A stretch of 64,000 nucleotides of DNA from Marchantia polymorpha subsp. ruderalis (lineage: Eukaryota > Streptophyta > Marchantiopsida > Marchantiales > Marchantiaceae). The notes below the pieces were generated by a model, which was not told the DNA's origin, searched no databases, and was given only the letters and a program-made list of their open reading frames with translations. The translations under genes were made by a program, and so were the position numbers. Positions 39,687 to 53,349 of the stretch are shown one piece after another (position 1 is the first letter of the stretch; each line of letters opens with the position of its first letter). Location: the NCBI GenBank assembly GCA_037833965.1, contig AP031351.1:15698501-15762500 (forward strand), in the 5' to 3' direction.

Positions 39687-40940
39687 CACTTCGCCTCTGT
39701 ATCCAAACGTGGAGTACACGCTTACTCCTCTCATAAACACTTCCCAGTCACCTGCTTGCCAAATCTGGTCTACACTCAAGGAGATGAATTGCAGACCGGA
39801 CAGAAATTGCACTACTCAATTCATCCCCGAGCAAGGGATATTCTCTCAGCAGCCAGTCTGAAGCGAGTTTTGGTAACAGAAGAGCAAACCAGCTTCTCGA
39901 TGATGTCTGTCTTCAGTAATCAGGATATCTGAATAATAGACCACAAACCACAAGACCTGTTCCTGCTGACCGGCAAAAAAGTTATGACCGGAGAAGCTCC
40001 TTGGACGTCGGTCACTAAAACTCCAAAGAACGACAACACCTGTCACTGTTAGGCATACGAAGCACCAAATCCGTCCATGCCGATGATTCTTGTCTGCCAG
40101 GAAAAATTCTCGGTCGACTTTCGAGATACTGCACGAAGCGAATGGCGCTTCGAAGTTTATCCACTCACTACAATTCTTCACTTGTGCACCAATGAGTCTT
40201 TCGCTCGTAAGCTTGCAGCCGTTCTCGCGCCAACGCGTGGCTCTGGCTCAGGGTGGTTCTTCCTCGTGAGCCTACGATAATTGCTGCACCGCCGTCGCGC
40301 AGCACTCCCGCGCTCGACAAAGCCTCGACGAACTTATAGCAAATTCTCTCGGGGGCGCGCAGGATCAGCAAAGTGTGCAAGAAGGCCGCATCCGCACACT
40401 CACGAAGTCAGGGGGTCCGCTCTGCTGCAGCAGCGGTCGCTCACGAACGAGATCTTGAATTGTACGTGTACGCTTCGTGCTGTCGTTTCCCTCCTGCTGC
40501 GCGGCGCGGCACTCGTCGAGTCGTCGACCTCTGCAGTGGAGCTTGAAGTCCCCGGCAGGTGGGCCGCCAGCCGGTGGTCCCCGGAGCCTCCCATGCCCAG
40601 GCGCCAGGCACGCGCGCTCGCCATGAAAATCCATGTCGTGATTCCTTCTGACAGCCACAGGGCTACTGGCTTTAGGCAGTCGTCAAGGTTGTATATGCTT
40701 CGTCGGACATAGGCTGTACCCGGGCGGAACAATACTTCGGATACAGCGCTTTGTCGAACTGACCCAAAGAATCGGCAATACATCCTGCTCGTGGACATGA
40801 ACAAGAAAACACGCTGAATCCCACCACCTGCCTGTCCGGTCGGATGATCCCGACAACAACCGGTGACGATTCACTGGTTTACGATCCCCTCGCAACGGAT
40901 TGAAACTGGAGCGTCAACAGAGGTCCGGCCACATACAATG
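39687..40940 (-). promoter_or_regulatory. 5' flank of the CUE/Smr gene, with a GC-rich island
   Basis: Sequence between about 40.2 and 40.9 kb is strongly GC- and CpG-rich. It lies 0.5-1.2 kb upstream of the leftward CUE/Smr start. It probably holds the promoter and perhaps a 5' UTR exon spliced to the region just above 39734. Open frames of 70-140 codons in it lack recognisable motifs. Confidence 0.45.
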
Positions 40941-43900
40941 CCAGGTGGCATATGCATTATGAAATGCATTTTTGAGCGGATGAGCGAGATTGCGATGAAA
41001 AGGTTTTTCCTTTTCTGTATAATCAAGGTATGCCTTCTCTTTTCCTTTTCGAAGAACCAAGGTATGCTTTTTTTTGGAACAAGACTACTCAAACGTACAA
41101 TCATCTTGATACTTTCGCATTTCACACGTTCTTCCGATTTTTAAATAATAACCTTTGATGCTTTCCTTCGAAATTATTATAACACGTCAGAAAGGTTAGT
41201 ACCAAAATTCTCTAAAGAGAAATGCACCTTGTGCTAGTTCTTATTCTTTTCCTTCTCCCACAATTTTCCATTTTATAACCTTATTTTCTGGACATTTTGA
41301 ATTGGAAAAAACTACGGTGGCAAAATCCGTATCCTGAAAGAAGATTACAATTTTCAAAGTGTTTCAAATTTGATCATTTTCGGGTTTATTTTCATGTGTT
41401 ACCAATAACGAGTTACGCACCATCGCTTTCATCGTTACAATACCGGTACAATGACGTCGAGTTCCACTAACAGAATAATGGACTGGTCTTCATTATCAGA
41501 GGTGAATCCAGTATTGTGGCATGCCTTCGCCATGAAACAATCAGAGTTCTATCGGCCGCCTTCTCCATCCCGTGAGCTTTCATGATTGCACGTTGTGTAG
41601 GCTGACTATAAATTAACCCTCAAACCTAAAAAGACGGCAACTTTATTCCAGTCGCTTGGCTTGATGTCCGGCACATTGTACCGCGGTGGATGGTGATGGG
41701 GACTGCTATAAAACATCCTTACACTTGGAAGTTGCTGTTTGGCAGCCGAACTCCACATTATGGCAGATAGCTTTCAGTTGTGCGTTTGTCTGTGAAGGAA
41801 GGAGGAGGTCCTACGGAAAAGGTTTAGGAGGCTTAACTTCCGAAACTTAACGACTTTTTTTAATTAATCGACCATGGTGAAGTGTATCTTTTAATATTGT
41901 TTTATCTCTAGGGGCTGTGGGATAAGGGGTAAGGGTAACCACCTCTATTCTAGGACAAATTGTGGAGAAGGTAAGGCCTCTGGACTTGGTGAGTCAAACT
42001 TCAGAACCGTCTTCCTTCACGCGATCATAACGCTTGCACTTTAAATAAAGAAATTGCAGGACAGCGGTCCTCCATTGACAATCCTGTAGCAGCGCTGTGC
42101 CGGATCGCCACCAATGGATGGATGGAGGAGTCAGCCAACGTTCCGATATTTCTGAGACTCACGTTTTGTCAACAGCGCGCTCATGATCCAACTTAACTCG
42201 CTCGACGAGAGTTAGTATCGGCTATTCCGGAATATATATGGCACACATTACTACTGCTTTGTTATGCTCTGCGCAGTGGCACGGTCGAGAAGTACACAGC
42301 GGAAGGGTTGGGAAGGGCAAGACTTCCTCGTTCGAAGCCGCTAAGAGGTTACGACAGCTTTAGATAAATTCTATAAAAACTGTGAATTCCAAATTTCTAG
42401 ATCAGGTTCGAGTTGTAACGTTAATTGCTGTTCGTTCCGATGTGAGAGATGAGAAGTCGACATTTATCACGAAGCCGTACGGATTTCCAGTGGTGTGAAG
42501 GAGCAAGTTCTTGGCCGCTTCAAAACTTTTAAGTGTCTTTACTTTTTCGGCAGCTTTCAGGGCGCGGGTGTATCAGCCACTACATTTTATACAAACACAT
42601 TCATTTTGACAAGAGAAAATGCACCGAGCATATTCCTGAATCTCTTCGGTAATACCGTCGTTATTTTTTTATCAAGAAAAAACTTGTGACTACATGGATA
42701 ATAATAAAAAAATAGAAATTTTATCCTTGTTTCTGTAAACCTTGTAAATCTTGTATTCAAGATACATTTCAGCCTTTCAATGTAGACGATTATTCAGCCA
42801 AAGCTTCCCATTCTCATTACCCTTGTCACCAATGCCTGAAGATGATTTGGTAGACTGTCTGGCTCTTCTAGTTTCTAGTCATGGCGGGATAATCTAACCC
42901 GTCAAGTAATGCAGACCTACAGTACTCCTTCGTTAAGTTTTTTAGTCTTTTTTTCAGCTAGATTAAAGTATCTCAAAGTATCTTCGTAAATTTTGATGTA
43001 TTCACTTAAAATAAGTAAATTTGATATGTATTATTTACAGTAAATTTGGCTTGAGTGGCATATCACAAGAAAGCGCATGCAATATCTCAAATAATGCACC
43101 CAAGATAAAACATTACAAATGAACTCATGACATAACTTGTGCATTCAAAGCTAGACTTTATGCGAAAAATAGTAAGTCAAGTCACATATCAAATCAAATC
43201 AAATTCAATTCAATATCTTATTTCTTATATATTTCTTATTTTCTTGATATTGTATTCATGTTCTTCGAACACTGAATACAGTATTTGTATTTGAAGAGAA
43301 AGATTTTTTATTATTTTATTATTTTGTCTCATTTTTTATTTTTTTATTTGTCTTCTATCTAGACCTCTTCAGCAGCATCATCTTTCAAGTGCTACACATT
43401 GAACTTAAGAATTTTTATAACATTGTTTTCAATATACAATGCTTATTGTAATCATTAAATTTTATTTTATGTCAAAGCATTAGTTTTGTGATCAATAAAA
43501 TACTCGTTCCCCATCAAAGTTTGAACACTCACTTTGTTTGCAATCCTTAAGCTATGATATTAATCCAAACGTGTATTTAAAGGTATAAGTCAACCAAAAT
43601 TTATATTTCTGTCCATTTTCCAAGTTTAGACAACTTTGGTTATGAAGATTTTGAAATGGAATTATAGCCTCGATTCCATTGAAAGTCAAAGATTATAGGA
43701 AAAGAAGAAGTATTCATGTTGAGAATGTGAATCACTTTCGTTGATTTCAAGTATGATTGAAAAATGCACGGAAGCAAAGTAATTGAGCACAATTTGAAGA
43801 GTAATGATTATATCCTACATCTTTTATTGAGACTTGATCGTTTTTAGTGGACTCGTCGGCATCGTTTCCACCCACAATCATTTGAGCTTTAGTGTGCATT

Positions 43901-44331
43901 TTAATCTAGTACATTAATTTTGGGCGTAGTTTACAATCCTTCTAAACCTCTAATAGGTGTACAGCGAAGATGGTCATACTTGTCAGTGCAATAATTGCTT
44001 ACTTTTCGAGCCAATATGAACTCTTGGTCTCTGAAGATTTATCATACTAAGGAATCTTAGTCATGATAACCACTCAGATTATTTTTAAAAAAAACCTTTG
44101 ATGGCTTTGAATAGTAAACCTTTATGCTAGTAGATGGAATTGACCGTAAATATCACATCATTTAAGCAAACTCTCTTAGCTAGTAATTCATGGAAGATGA
44201 AGTTTAAGCCACAACATATTTGTTGGAAGAGGATATTACTGAGTGCAATTCATTCTAGAAAACCTCTTAATGAATCTTATTATGATAGCTTTGCCATTTT
44301 ATTTTGAATGTTTATAAATATTAGATCAAAT

Positions 44332-44358
44332 GATATATATATATATATATATATATAT
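44332..44358. repeat. AT dinucleotide microsatellite
   Basis: An uninterrupted AT run of 13-14 units lies in AT-rich non-coding DNA. Confidence 0.9.
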
Positions 44359-44511
44359 GGAGTTTATTATTTTTCTATTTCTAAGTCTTGTGATTTATTC
44401 TATCATAACAAAGGATAATTCGGGTTTTCAAATGAATAATACTAGATTCAAAAAGTTTAAATAACCTGAAATTATCTTAGCTAGTCACATTTGAAGATCC
44501 AAATACGCTTA

Positions 44512-44612
44512 CATTGATCATTTTAAGTCATAAAGCTTATTTTTTGAATGAGAATAATATAAGTTTCTCATTCAAAATTTAAGCTTTATGATCTTAGATG
44601 ATCAATTGATGT
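44512..44612. repeat. Imperfect long inverted repeat (foldback)
   Basis: The arms are about 43-46 bases with a short AT-rich loop: CATTGATCATTTTAAGTCAT then AAAGCTTATTTTTTGAATGA on the left, and the near reverse complement on the right (TCATTCAAAATTTAAGCTTT, ATGATCTTAGATGATCAATTG). There are a few mismatches and indels. It could be a small foldback MITE or a hairpin transcript precursor. No target-site duplication was evident. Confidence 0.75.
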
Positions 44613-45179
44613 ATGCAAGTACCCTACTTACACTACATTTAATGTGTGGTAAAAAACTTAAATTAATGTATCATTATCTACATCATTAGTGTATGCTCAC
44701 ATACTCATATAAAGATTTACTTGCATTTAGTATACTATAAATTTCATGAATGTATTTCCAAATTTATTGTTTGCATATAGATTTGTTAGTCCAAGTTATA
44801 TATATATATCCAAGACCTGTGTGATGCTTATTTTATTTTTTGTAATATAAAGGCATTTTTATTAGCTTTTGAAACCCATTTTTGTCAATGTGAAGGTTCA
44901 TTTATAACAGTGTACATGATATCATTTGAGAAGGTAAAATTTGATGAAATATATACTTAGCTTATTTTTTAATTGCAATGCTATAAATAATAATTTGATG
45001 TTATATTTTTTCATGAAGACACAATGTATTCCACTGTTTGGATTCAATCAGGTATTGTTTTTATATTAGGCCTAAAAGTGTTAGAACAAGGTAAGCTGAT
45101 TTGATTTTAGGTAAATCAAAGCTCATGTAAGGATAAAATCAAAATATATGTTGTACAATTCAAGCATTATCTATACAGG

Positions 45180-48100
45180 AAGGTTTTTGACAACGTAGCC
45201 TTTCACGCGATGGAATATGAACAACACCGGAAGGAATCAATTTCTATCCCCAGGCACTCCACATTATCTCCCACATGGAAAAAAACTCTCGCATCACGAA
45301 ATAACTGCTCAAACTTGATTCGGAAGGTGTGCATTCCCTGAACACACCGGTTCATGCGGTGCTCAAGCGATTCTGTAGTGACTAGACAGTGTTCTCTTCC
45401 CATAACCTCCTATTGGGAGGTTGTCGTTAGCGCTGTCTCGTATGGTGATATTGAGGCTTAGGCAACATTCCATAGAACGGGTGACTGGAGATCAAATGGC
45501 TTTGGTTGTTTGGTGTTTCATTCTCCAGAATGTTTTGTCTTACACTGACTTAGTCTTCCTGACGAATATGCTTATGATGAGCATGATTAGCTCACAGCAG
45601 AGTGTTGAGACTTGAATATGGGCTACCATTCGAGCTACATTATAGCCTTCAGCGCCACCTACAAGACAAAACGGAAGAAGCTAAATGGTACTTCTCTGGG
45701 ACAGGTGCTCGCTGCCTCTTGTATATTATTCTCTCATGCGTGAACTCGACCCGGAAAAGTGCTTCCAGGCTGATTCAGTTGTGTAAAGACTTGGTGTCCT
45801 TAGTTAATGGAAGTATCGGGGATTCCCCAATCTAAAGTAGATACCGAACAAGTCGGCCCACAGTTTTAGGCTTTGAGGTCGGAGTGGTTTATGCTGGATT
45901 TGCAGTTTTGGCCGGCGTGGTGGCTCGGTGGGAGGCAGATATGCAGCGATGGGCACGACCGGCAAGCTTTGACGGGACTGGATAGATTGCATACATTCAT
46001 TTATTGTGCCATGTGAATTTGATGTCTTACATCACAAGGTCCTAACATGACTGTATGCCATTGATGTTGTAGTTTTGCATATGGGGGTTGATGTGATTGA
46101 AATTTGATCGTTAATGTTATCTCTGTGTCGACTATGGTTTCACTTCTAGCCGTTTGGAGTAGTGTAGCACACACACTATGAAGATGCTATTCCGACAAAG
46201 AAACAGAGTTTATGTTCTAACCATATTGGACATCGAATCAACATATTTCAAATGTGTGACACTTATTATACTTTGATTCCATAGTTCAATTTTCAGGTAG
46301 ACTAATTAGGATTTGTAAGTGATGAAGACTCTCGTCAAATATATTCTATAGCTTTTTGAGACTATGTTCTAATGTCCATGTTTATTCCAAAGACTTCCTT
46401 CTGCACTTCATATCCAGCTTTGTTGTTGTTGATCCTTATAGCGAGATCAAACACTTGTATGTTTAAAATGTGTTAGTTTATGTAGTATATATATCCCATT
46501 GTGATGCTTCTTGAGTCTAGCCCCACATGATAAAACCTTCATCCATTTGCAACTATATGGGGTAAAATCATATTTTTTTCCTTTTAACTTCAGGACTACC
46601 TCTCTATGAAAGACTTGACAGGGATTCTCCTCTTAACAAAGAGGGTATCGAACACAAACCTGTACTCCAACATTTCCATCCCGTAGCAATGTAGAAGCAT
46701 AGTTATTACCATCATATAGACTAACCTAAACCGAAGAACATGGTTCTAAAGGAGAGGGGGAGAAAGAGCTCCATGAAGTGTATGGCAGTCTAACATCTCA
46801 TAAAAATATTTTCTCACTCAACCCTTCGGAGCATTCTACGAAGAAGTATTGCTCAGTTTACCCCTGTAATGTTTTAAAGGTCCATTAAGAGATCCCCTCA
46901 ATTGAACTTCGAAACAATCCTGCATGGCCTGATATCTTGAATTTGACAGTAACCTTACCGTGAGAAGCAGGCTCAAATTACTCCTATAATAATCTAGGGG
47001 TCCACATGAATGTTCAATGAGGTATCTCCGGAATGAACGGTCAAAACAATCCTGTATTGTTGATATCTTGGACTTGAGACTTACCGCCTTATGTACAAAA
47101 TCCTTGCGTGCATGTTCAAACCACGATAACAAGTGGGCTCCAATGCTCAAGCTAGGTGCCTCGGTCGATGACCTTACAAGAGCTATACAAACAAAGTACG
47201 CTTCCTATATATTGAGAAGCTGAACTTCTAGAAACTTTCGTGATGAAGCAGAGGAAAGCAAGAATTATGTGCTCATATGTATTCTGTAAGAAGCTTCAGC
47301 AGCTTGGAGGCACAAATGAAAATGTATTTTACGAACAGGAACTTAAAAGCTCGTCAGTAGTGTCTGGGATTCTGTAACGTACTGGATTTTAATAAGAAAA
47401 CCATTCCGTACCATTCAGGATATTTCTAGGATTGGGAGTAAGACACCCCTTTATATTTTGTCAGATGGATCTGGAAGTATTTACCAGAAATATACTCCTC
47501 ACGGTGAACAGCTTGTTTGAGAAACACACTTCCAAAATGTGGCAACTGATGATACCTCTGTGCCCAGGTGACAATCGCTTTTATTGCTGTTTTAGGATTG
47601 TCTATCGCAGAACTTGTGGGCAGGGCAGAATATCTCCGGTTTTATAAACTAGACTCGTGGGTCTGTTCTTATTGTCCGTACATAAAGTGATGACCTCATC
47701 ATGATAGCATGGAAGATCATTTTAAAAAACGCACATCCTCCTGACTTTTCAATTGTGATGAATGATCCTTCATGGTGACTTTATGGGGCAAAAGTTGTTG
47801 CCTTCCACCCGAAGTTTTTACAAATAAGTATGCTAGATACTCCTCCAGAAAAATCTGTCAGCGACATTGCACATGCAGTTTGATTATTAGGTATAAAGTT
47901 TCACAAACACGAGATAAAAATAAATTTTTTGATCATTTTAGTACTCAAGGACAATAGCTGGCATGCTAGCTAGGTTGCTCAGTTACATGTTCATGGGAAA
48001 GCTGTAAACCTGAATGTGGAATACATCGTCATACGATTCAAATTTCATTGAGCGTATCCAAATTGCCCCCTGATTCATCTCGCCCACACATGTATTTCGA

Positions 48101-49522
48101 GACGGTTTAGTAGTTGAGACAGTGAATGACGCCTGCGAAACGTCAGTATTTTCGCTTGAGTGCAAAGGTACAGTGAGCGACAATGTACCAAGTGATAAGA
48201 ATGTGTTATCATGATTACCCAAAAGCAAATCACGTTATCACCAACCTTCCTTTGTGTTCTTCGTGGGGTCTCAATTGCTTAGATGCTTTGAAGACATGCA
48301 GCTCTGCTATTTCATTTTTCCCCGTCTACTTTCTCCCGTGGATATTTATGTTTGAACAGCACCAAACTCAGGCTTGAATTTGTGGACATCTCTCCTCGGA
48401 ACTTGGGCCTGCCAGTTGATGGCGTAGGGTATTGTCCAAACTTACCGTGAGTTTCAATAATCAGTTGGCGTCGAGGCGCAAGCTTCCGTCATCCTCGTAC
48501 GTTTATTTTCTCCTGTATATGTGAATGACAAGTTTCCCGTTGCTTGCTTCTCGAGGCGATGGGGCACATGGAGTGGGGAAGGAAGGTATTTCGGTGATCT
48601 CGCTCATATTCCATGCTAATCGGCTGTACGTGACCTTGAACGAAAAAGTCTTTGAAAGGGAAGACTTCGTCATGCTTGTGCTTGAAGACTTTTCATGGCC
48701 GCGAGTACGTGAACAATATCACCACGACTCCTCTGTGAGACGCAGTGACATACACGTGGAGACATTGGTTAGCAAATGGTTGGTATGACTGCGTGATGTT
48801 CAACGATCAGGTAACTTGGTGAATTTTTCCGAGAGATAGCCGCGTCACTCGAAGGGTGTATGCAACAAATACGCAGTTCTCGAGATGTCTTCATAAGAAC
48901 CTGTATGGCTGCGTCTGTTTCTGCACTTGGTTGTATTCTTACTAGTGGATAACTCAAGGACTCGAGGAGCAGTGGACATTGGCTCAAGTTACCTGTTCAA
49001 CATCCGCTGTTGTAGTCTAGTCTTCACAGTTCGTACAAGTACAGTCTAGTCTTCCACTGCCTTGGGTGTGCTGACAGAGCCAATGATGTCTTCAGCTGAT
49101 GCTCCTACTTTTCGTCTTCTACTTTTCTCTTCCGAGCCTATGACTGACTTTGGGCAGGCTTTTGAAATCAGCTACTTCGACTGGCATGCGTCTATACTTG
49201 TCACAACCACAATGAATATGCCAGATTTTAGCTATGATTAATCGGCAAGCTCTTCAAAGGTGGATATGTAGAACGCGAGATCTGATCAACTATAGAAGTG
49301 GACGAGATGTTCGAGTTTATTGAGAAGAATTTTTGTACAGGACTAAATTTTTGTAGCCCAAGTTCAATGTGAACGAGTTTTACAAATATATTAACAGAAA
49401 ACCATGCTGGACTCACGAACCATCATCACACAATTTGAAACTCAATAATTGATCTCGTAAAGGAAAGTCTACAAAGCAAACAAGGCACATATAGCTCGTT
49501 GGTGGCTCACGAAAATGACAGA
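45180..49522. other. Mixed-composition gap with unrecognised open frames
   Basis: Composition returns to that of genic DNA, but I could not assemble a gene. Candidates are a minus-strand frame at 45203-45403, a plus frame near 45602-45835, a GC-rich patch at 45860-45990 whose plus frame is hydrophobic then Arg/Trp-rich, and short frames at 47.4-48.9 kb. None shows a motif I know. Decayed genes or lineage-specific exons are possible. Confidence 0.35.
46850..47090. repeat. Diverged direct duplication of about 110 bp
   Basis: Copy one, about 46853-46962, runs from CTCAGTTTACCCCTGTAAT to CTTACCG. Copy two, about 46973-47089, runs from CTCAAATTACTCCTATAAT to CTTACCG. They share GGTCCA, AAACAATCCTG, TGATATCTTG and the end. 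On the minus strand both copies stay open and encode a repeated Val-x-Leu...IQDCF-like unit of about 37 aa. Confidence 0.7.
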
Positions 49523-52500
49523 TCACTCATTGATCTGGTGCGATGGCATCAGGCTCAAAAACTCTTGCTTCTTTCTCTTATACTCTCCGAAGCGAAGAAA
49601 GAAGTAGTCCAGATAATCGAAGTCAATGCTCGAAAATTTAGCCTGCATGACCAAGTATAAGTGAGAACACATCCGACTCTCCTGAACGTAGAAGGATGGG
49701 TAAAATTGCTCGACTTAGAAATGAACTCAAAGCTAGATCACTGAAGAACACCTATGAACTAATGATAGCCAGCAATATACAAACATTATGGATATACAAT
49801 AGAAACATTATGGATATAAGTGCTTTTGCAGTTCCTTCTCATTCTTAGATTATCAACTTGGTTATCTTGGCAGGAAGACATGGTCATTTTCGATTGCATG
49901 TGATTTGGGTTTAAAATCAAGTATGTTGTGTTTCGTATGAGATGATGGGATTAGCAAGAAATTACCTGTAGAATTGCCCAAACAGCCCAATATATATGAG
50001 AAGCAAGTGCATAGCAGCTGGTCTCGATGTATAACTTGCTTAACTCTGCTTCAGTGATTTCGACCTGGCGATTGAAAGACACATTGACAAATATAGTAAG
50101 CAGAACTTCGAGAAATTACTACTTCCATGACCTACATACCATTACCACACTTCTGTCAAAAACCTAACGTTGAAATGCTGTAAAACTACGTCTCTCAAGT
50201 CAGCTGAAGCAAAGTCCAGACAATTTTACCCTTTCCGCCCTCTATTCAGGTCAAACAGAAACCTCGACAGGTTCCGCTATATGGACTTGTTGGATATCAT
50301 TTGCTTACAGTATCTTTACAGCCAGGAAATTTTTCTAAATATGTGAGACTTTTCAATTCTCTACCAAAACCCTAAATACACATGATCCACATGAAAGGTT
50401 CGAATACCTTCACCTTCTTCGAGCTCAGACCATTCAAGTAGTGGCGAAAGAAGAAATACTGAACATCTTTGCTTGGATACCTGTAGGCAACATCCATGGA
50501 CCCTGAGCATGAGTATCAGATCGGCCTGATATTTATCAGTGCTTTTATCGGCTAGGTTCTTTTCAGTATGAGTTTGGAAGATAAACGAGCAGACATGGGA
50601 TCCCAAAAGTAGGAAATCTTACAAGCTATAGTCGCACTCAAATCCGGCATACTCATTGAAGTGGTTCGCAATGTCATAGCCCCGGTAGTTATAGCAACTA
50701 TATTCAAAATCTATAAGATACATCTTATCTGCAATCCAAATAAGTGGCAAAGGTAACGTAAGAGAAATCACAGAAGTACATGGCAATTATATTAAACGAT
50801 GATGCCTAGCGAACACGGACGAGACAATCGAACAGCTGAACTAAATTCGCAGACCCAGCAATCCCGGCATACTCGTTTACTTTGTCTTTCAGTCTTCAAC
50901 GATCTACACGTGCTGAGACTGGAGACTCTCGTTGGTGATTCATCTACATGGAAAGGCAAGGATAAAACACCTGTCTCATAGTTGAACATGACATTCCCAG
51001 CAAGTAAATCGTTGTGCGCAAAAACAATTGGAGCATCCAAGGAGTCGCATGCCCTCTGCAAGAAGGTTGCAATTCATGGGCAGCGTTATCTTTCATGAGA
51101 AGATGAGTGATACCTCGCAGCCAACTGGAAAGAAGACTCTACAGTGAGAACTAGATAAGAATCGAAATGATCTGATACTCCCCGAGTATGAAAGTAAATC
51201 TAGATTACAGATTTTCAACGGCTGTTCGTGTTCCAGTCAGGATGCCAAATTTAGCTACGAACAGGAAAAATTTCATCCATGTAAGAATACTCTACCTTGA
51301 GTTCACCAATCTCCTCGAGAAGCTCTAGAAATGATATACTTAAAAACGTCTCCTGCTTTTTGGGATCTTCAAATGATATAGTTGATGCTGCCAAACTAAG
51401 TCGAGTCAATATAGCTTGTGGATCCAGCAAGAAGTAGAAATGGAAAAACGGAAGCTTATCAAACAAGGAGAACAGTCGCCAGTAAAGGAAAACATTCATA
51501 ATTCAGACGAGGACAGCGACCTGAGTTCATAAACACCAAGATTGTTCATGTACATAGGATATCGAAATTGATATAACAGATCTCACAAAAGATTTCAAAA
51601 CAAATTTGTGCTTGTAGTTTGAAGCTGAAAAGGACAAGATTTGAGACGTTCTTTAGCTATCCGCAAGAACAGAGAAACGATGTCAGCCATCCCACGGAAA
51701 CCTATGGACAAATATCGACGTTTACACTAACGGCAGCTCATGATGCCGATTTAGTTCACAGTGGAAGTTAATTTTTTTTCAGGTGTATTGACGCTCTCAG
51801 AAAGGTTCAGCCATATCATTTTTTACAAAAGTGAGAACTGAGGACATCTACTCTGTAATAAGGAGACGGCCTACTCAATATTCATACAGATAGTGCCGTC
51901 CACGACGGTACACATCAACCTCTGCATTAACATCGTTAGGAAAAATCCCCCAAAACTTGCACAAACAGACACTTGGTTGATTGACCAAACAAACCTTCTG
52001 ACATAAACTTGGAGATGTCTACCCAAAGCTGGGGCTCTTTGGACATTGGTATGTCTGCTTCGTGAAAATTTCGAAGTTCGCGCGCGATGCGAGCCGCTAT
52101 CTTCGGTGTAGATATATCTGCAAGGACAATTTTTGTTAACCCTGTTGGATTGTATAGAAACATTTAGATTTGGTACTCACATGGACCAAGCAGAATTTAC
52201 CTGAAGGTGTAAGTGTGCGGGCTACGATGAATGATTGCACCATACCATTTTCAAATAAACCTATTAGCTCTGCTCCAAACCCGGAGGTAGAAAGATGGTG
52301 AATAGCCTGCAGAGAGGATCGATTTCTTACATTTGATTAGAAACAATGAAAAATCGTCGTCTGCTTCACCTTGGTTCTACAAGCTTAGCTTGTGTAAACA
52401 ATTTCGAAGGCGAAATAGAGACGAGTTTGCACAGTAAATCTACAAATTCCAAGAAGTGCAAGATGTACTTCTTATGTGAACTCTAGCCTTACAGGGCATA

Positions 52501-53349
52501 CAACCTCTATTAAATGGAGCTTCCAGTACATACTTGCTGCAATGAACATTAGAACCTACCAAGGTGAGAGACAAGTGCTGGAAAGGAACCTAGCTACTCC
52601 ATAAAATTCGTGCAACGAATACGGAAAATAAAACTGACCAGAAGCTCCCGTTGACGGTCGATGACGGTCTCCGTGTTAGGACCGAAAATACGTACTGTAA
52701 CGCTTTCCAGCGATATACCATTACTGCTCACTGCTACTTTCAATACTGATAAGGAAGCAGCGCAGCTTGTTAGCACTCACACACCACCGATTGAAGATAA
52801 ACAACGCTGACACAGAGCTGATAATTCATAATCAGCTGTCACTGGAGGAAGCCTCGTAATCCCACCTCCCTGACAGAAGAGAGTGGCATCAATCGCGGGA
52901 GATGGATCATGATTATTAAGTTCTTTCATTAGAAGCGAAATCATAGGCTCGGCTAATCGCTTACCTGAAGCTCAACTGACATATCAAAGGGCTTTCAAAG
53001 AGCTTGAGACTCACAGAGATTCGTGATGCCACCAGTGATGTGGGAAACTTGCATGACGTGTTCGTCCACATTGGCCCACTCCTTAACCACAGCTTTGCAA
53101 ACTTGCCTGGAGACATTGCCCTTTAGCTTAAATATCGAGTCCTCACGCAAATTCACTCGCGACTGAACGGACCAGCTGGGAAACATCAATTTCCCGGAGG
53201 AACAGATCTCAAGGGCTAACTGAAGGGTGATCACCAGCTAAGAAGGGACATGGCGCCAAATGCACTAAGACAACGTACCTGACGGCAGAGTTCATTGTCT
53301 CGGTATCTTTAGTGAGATCCACATGAATTTTGCACCGGGAAACCTCCAT
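49523..53349 (-). CDS. Ethanolamine kinase (choline/ethanolamine kinase family)
   Basis: Eleven exons join in phase to 389 aa: 53349-53279, 53175-53015, 52745-52639, 52306-52201, 52117-51995, 51414-51296, 51055-50971, 50728-50623, 50480-50408, 50064-49966 and 49642-49523. The enzyme phosphorylates ethanolamine in the cytosol, the first step of the CDP-ethanolamine route to phosphatidylethanolamine. Landmarks: SHITGGITNLLLKV (nucleotide loop), VTVRIFGPNTETVIDRQREL, NGMVQSFI, the Brenner motif HNDLLAGN with catalytic Asp245, and IDFEYSCYNYRGYDIANHFN with the metal-binding Asp264. EYAGF and the C-terminal FDYLDYFFLRFGEYK match plant ethanolamine kinases better than choline kinases. The exon-9 end could also be 50414, two codons shorter. 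The first intron is inferred: its acceptor at 53177-53176 keeps the frame, whereas an upstream alternative brings a stop. Confidence 0.94.

Larger units (their letters stand above)
40940..45180. other. Gap, AT-rich from 42.7 kb, no gene recognised
   Basis: 41.2-42.6 kb has mixed composition with a TATA-like CTATAAAAC near 41708 but no coding frame. 42.7-45.1 kb is AT-rich and probably old repeat DNA; it contains a foldback at 44.5 kb and an AT dinucleotide run. No gag or pol motif was found on either strand. Confidence 0.5.

Noticed and set aside
40281..40804. 143-codon plus and 134-codon minus frames
   Set aside because: They overlap each other in a GC-rich island, look Arg/Ser/Pro-rich without motifs, and fit the flank of the CUE/Smr gene.
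42700..45100. Possible second retroelement
   Set aside because: Composition suggests repeats, but no reverse transcriptase, zinc knuckle, integrase or LTR pair could be seen.
50390..50410. GGTTCGAATACC resembling a tRNA B-box
   Set aside because: No A-box or cloverleaf can be drawn around it, and it overlaps the exon-9 donor of ethanolamine kinase.
53181..53234. Upstream extension of kinase exon 2 (ALEICSSGKLMFP)
   Set aside because: Starting the exon at the earlier acceptor gives an immediate in-frame stop after joining to exon 1; the acceptor at 53177-53176 keeps the frame.
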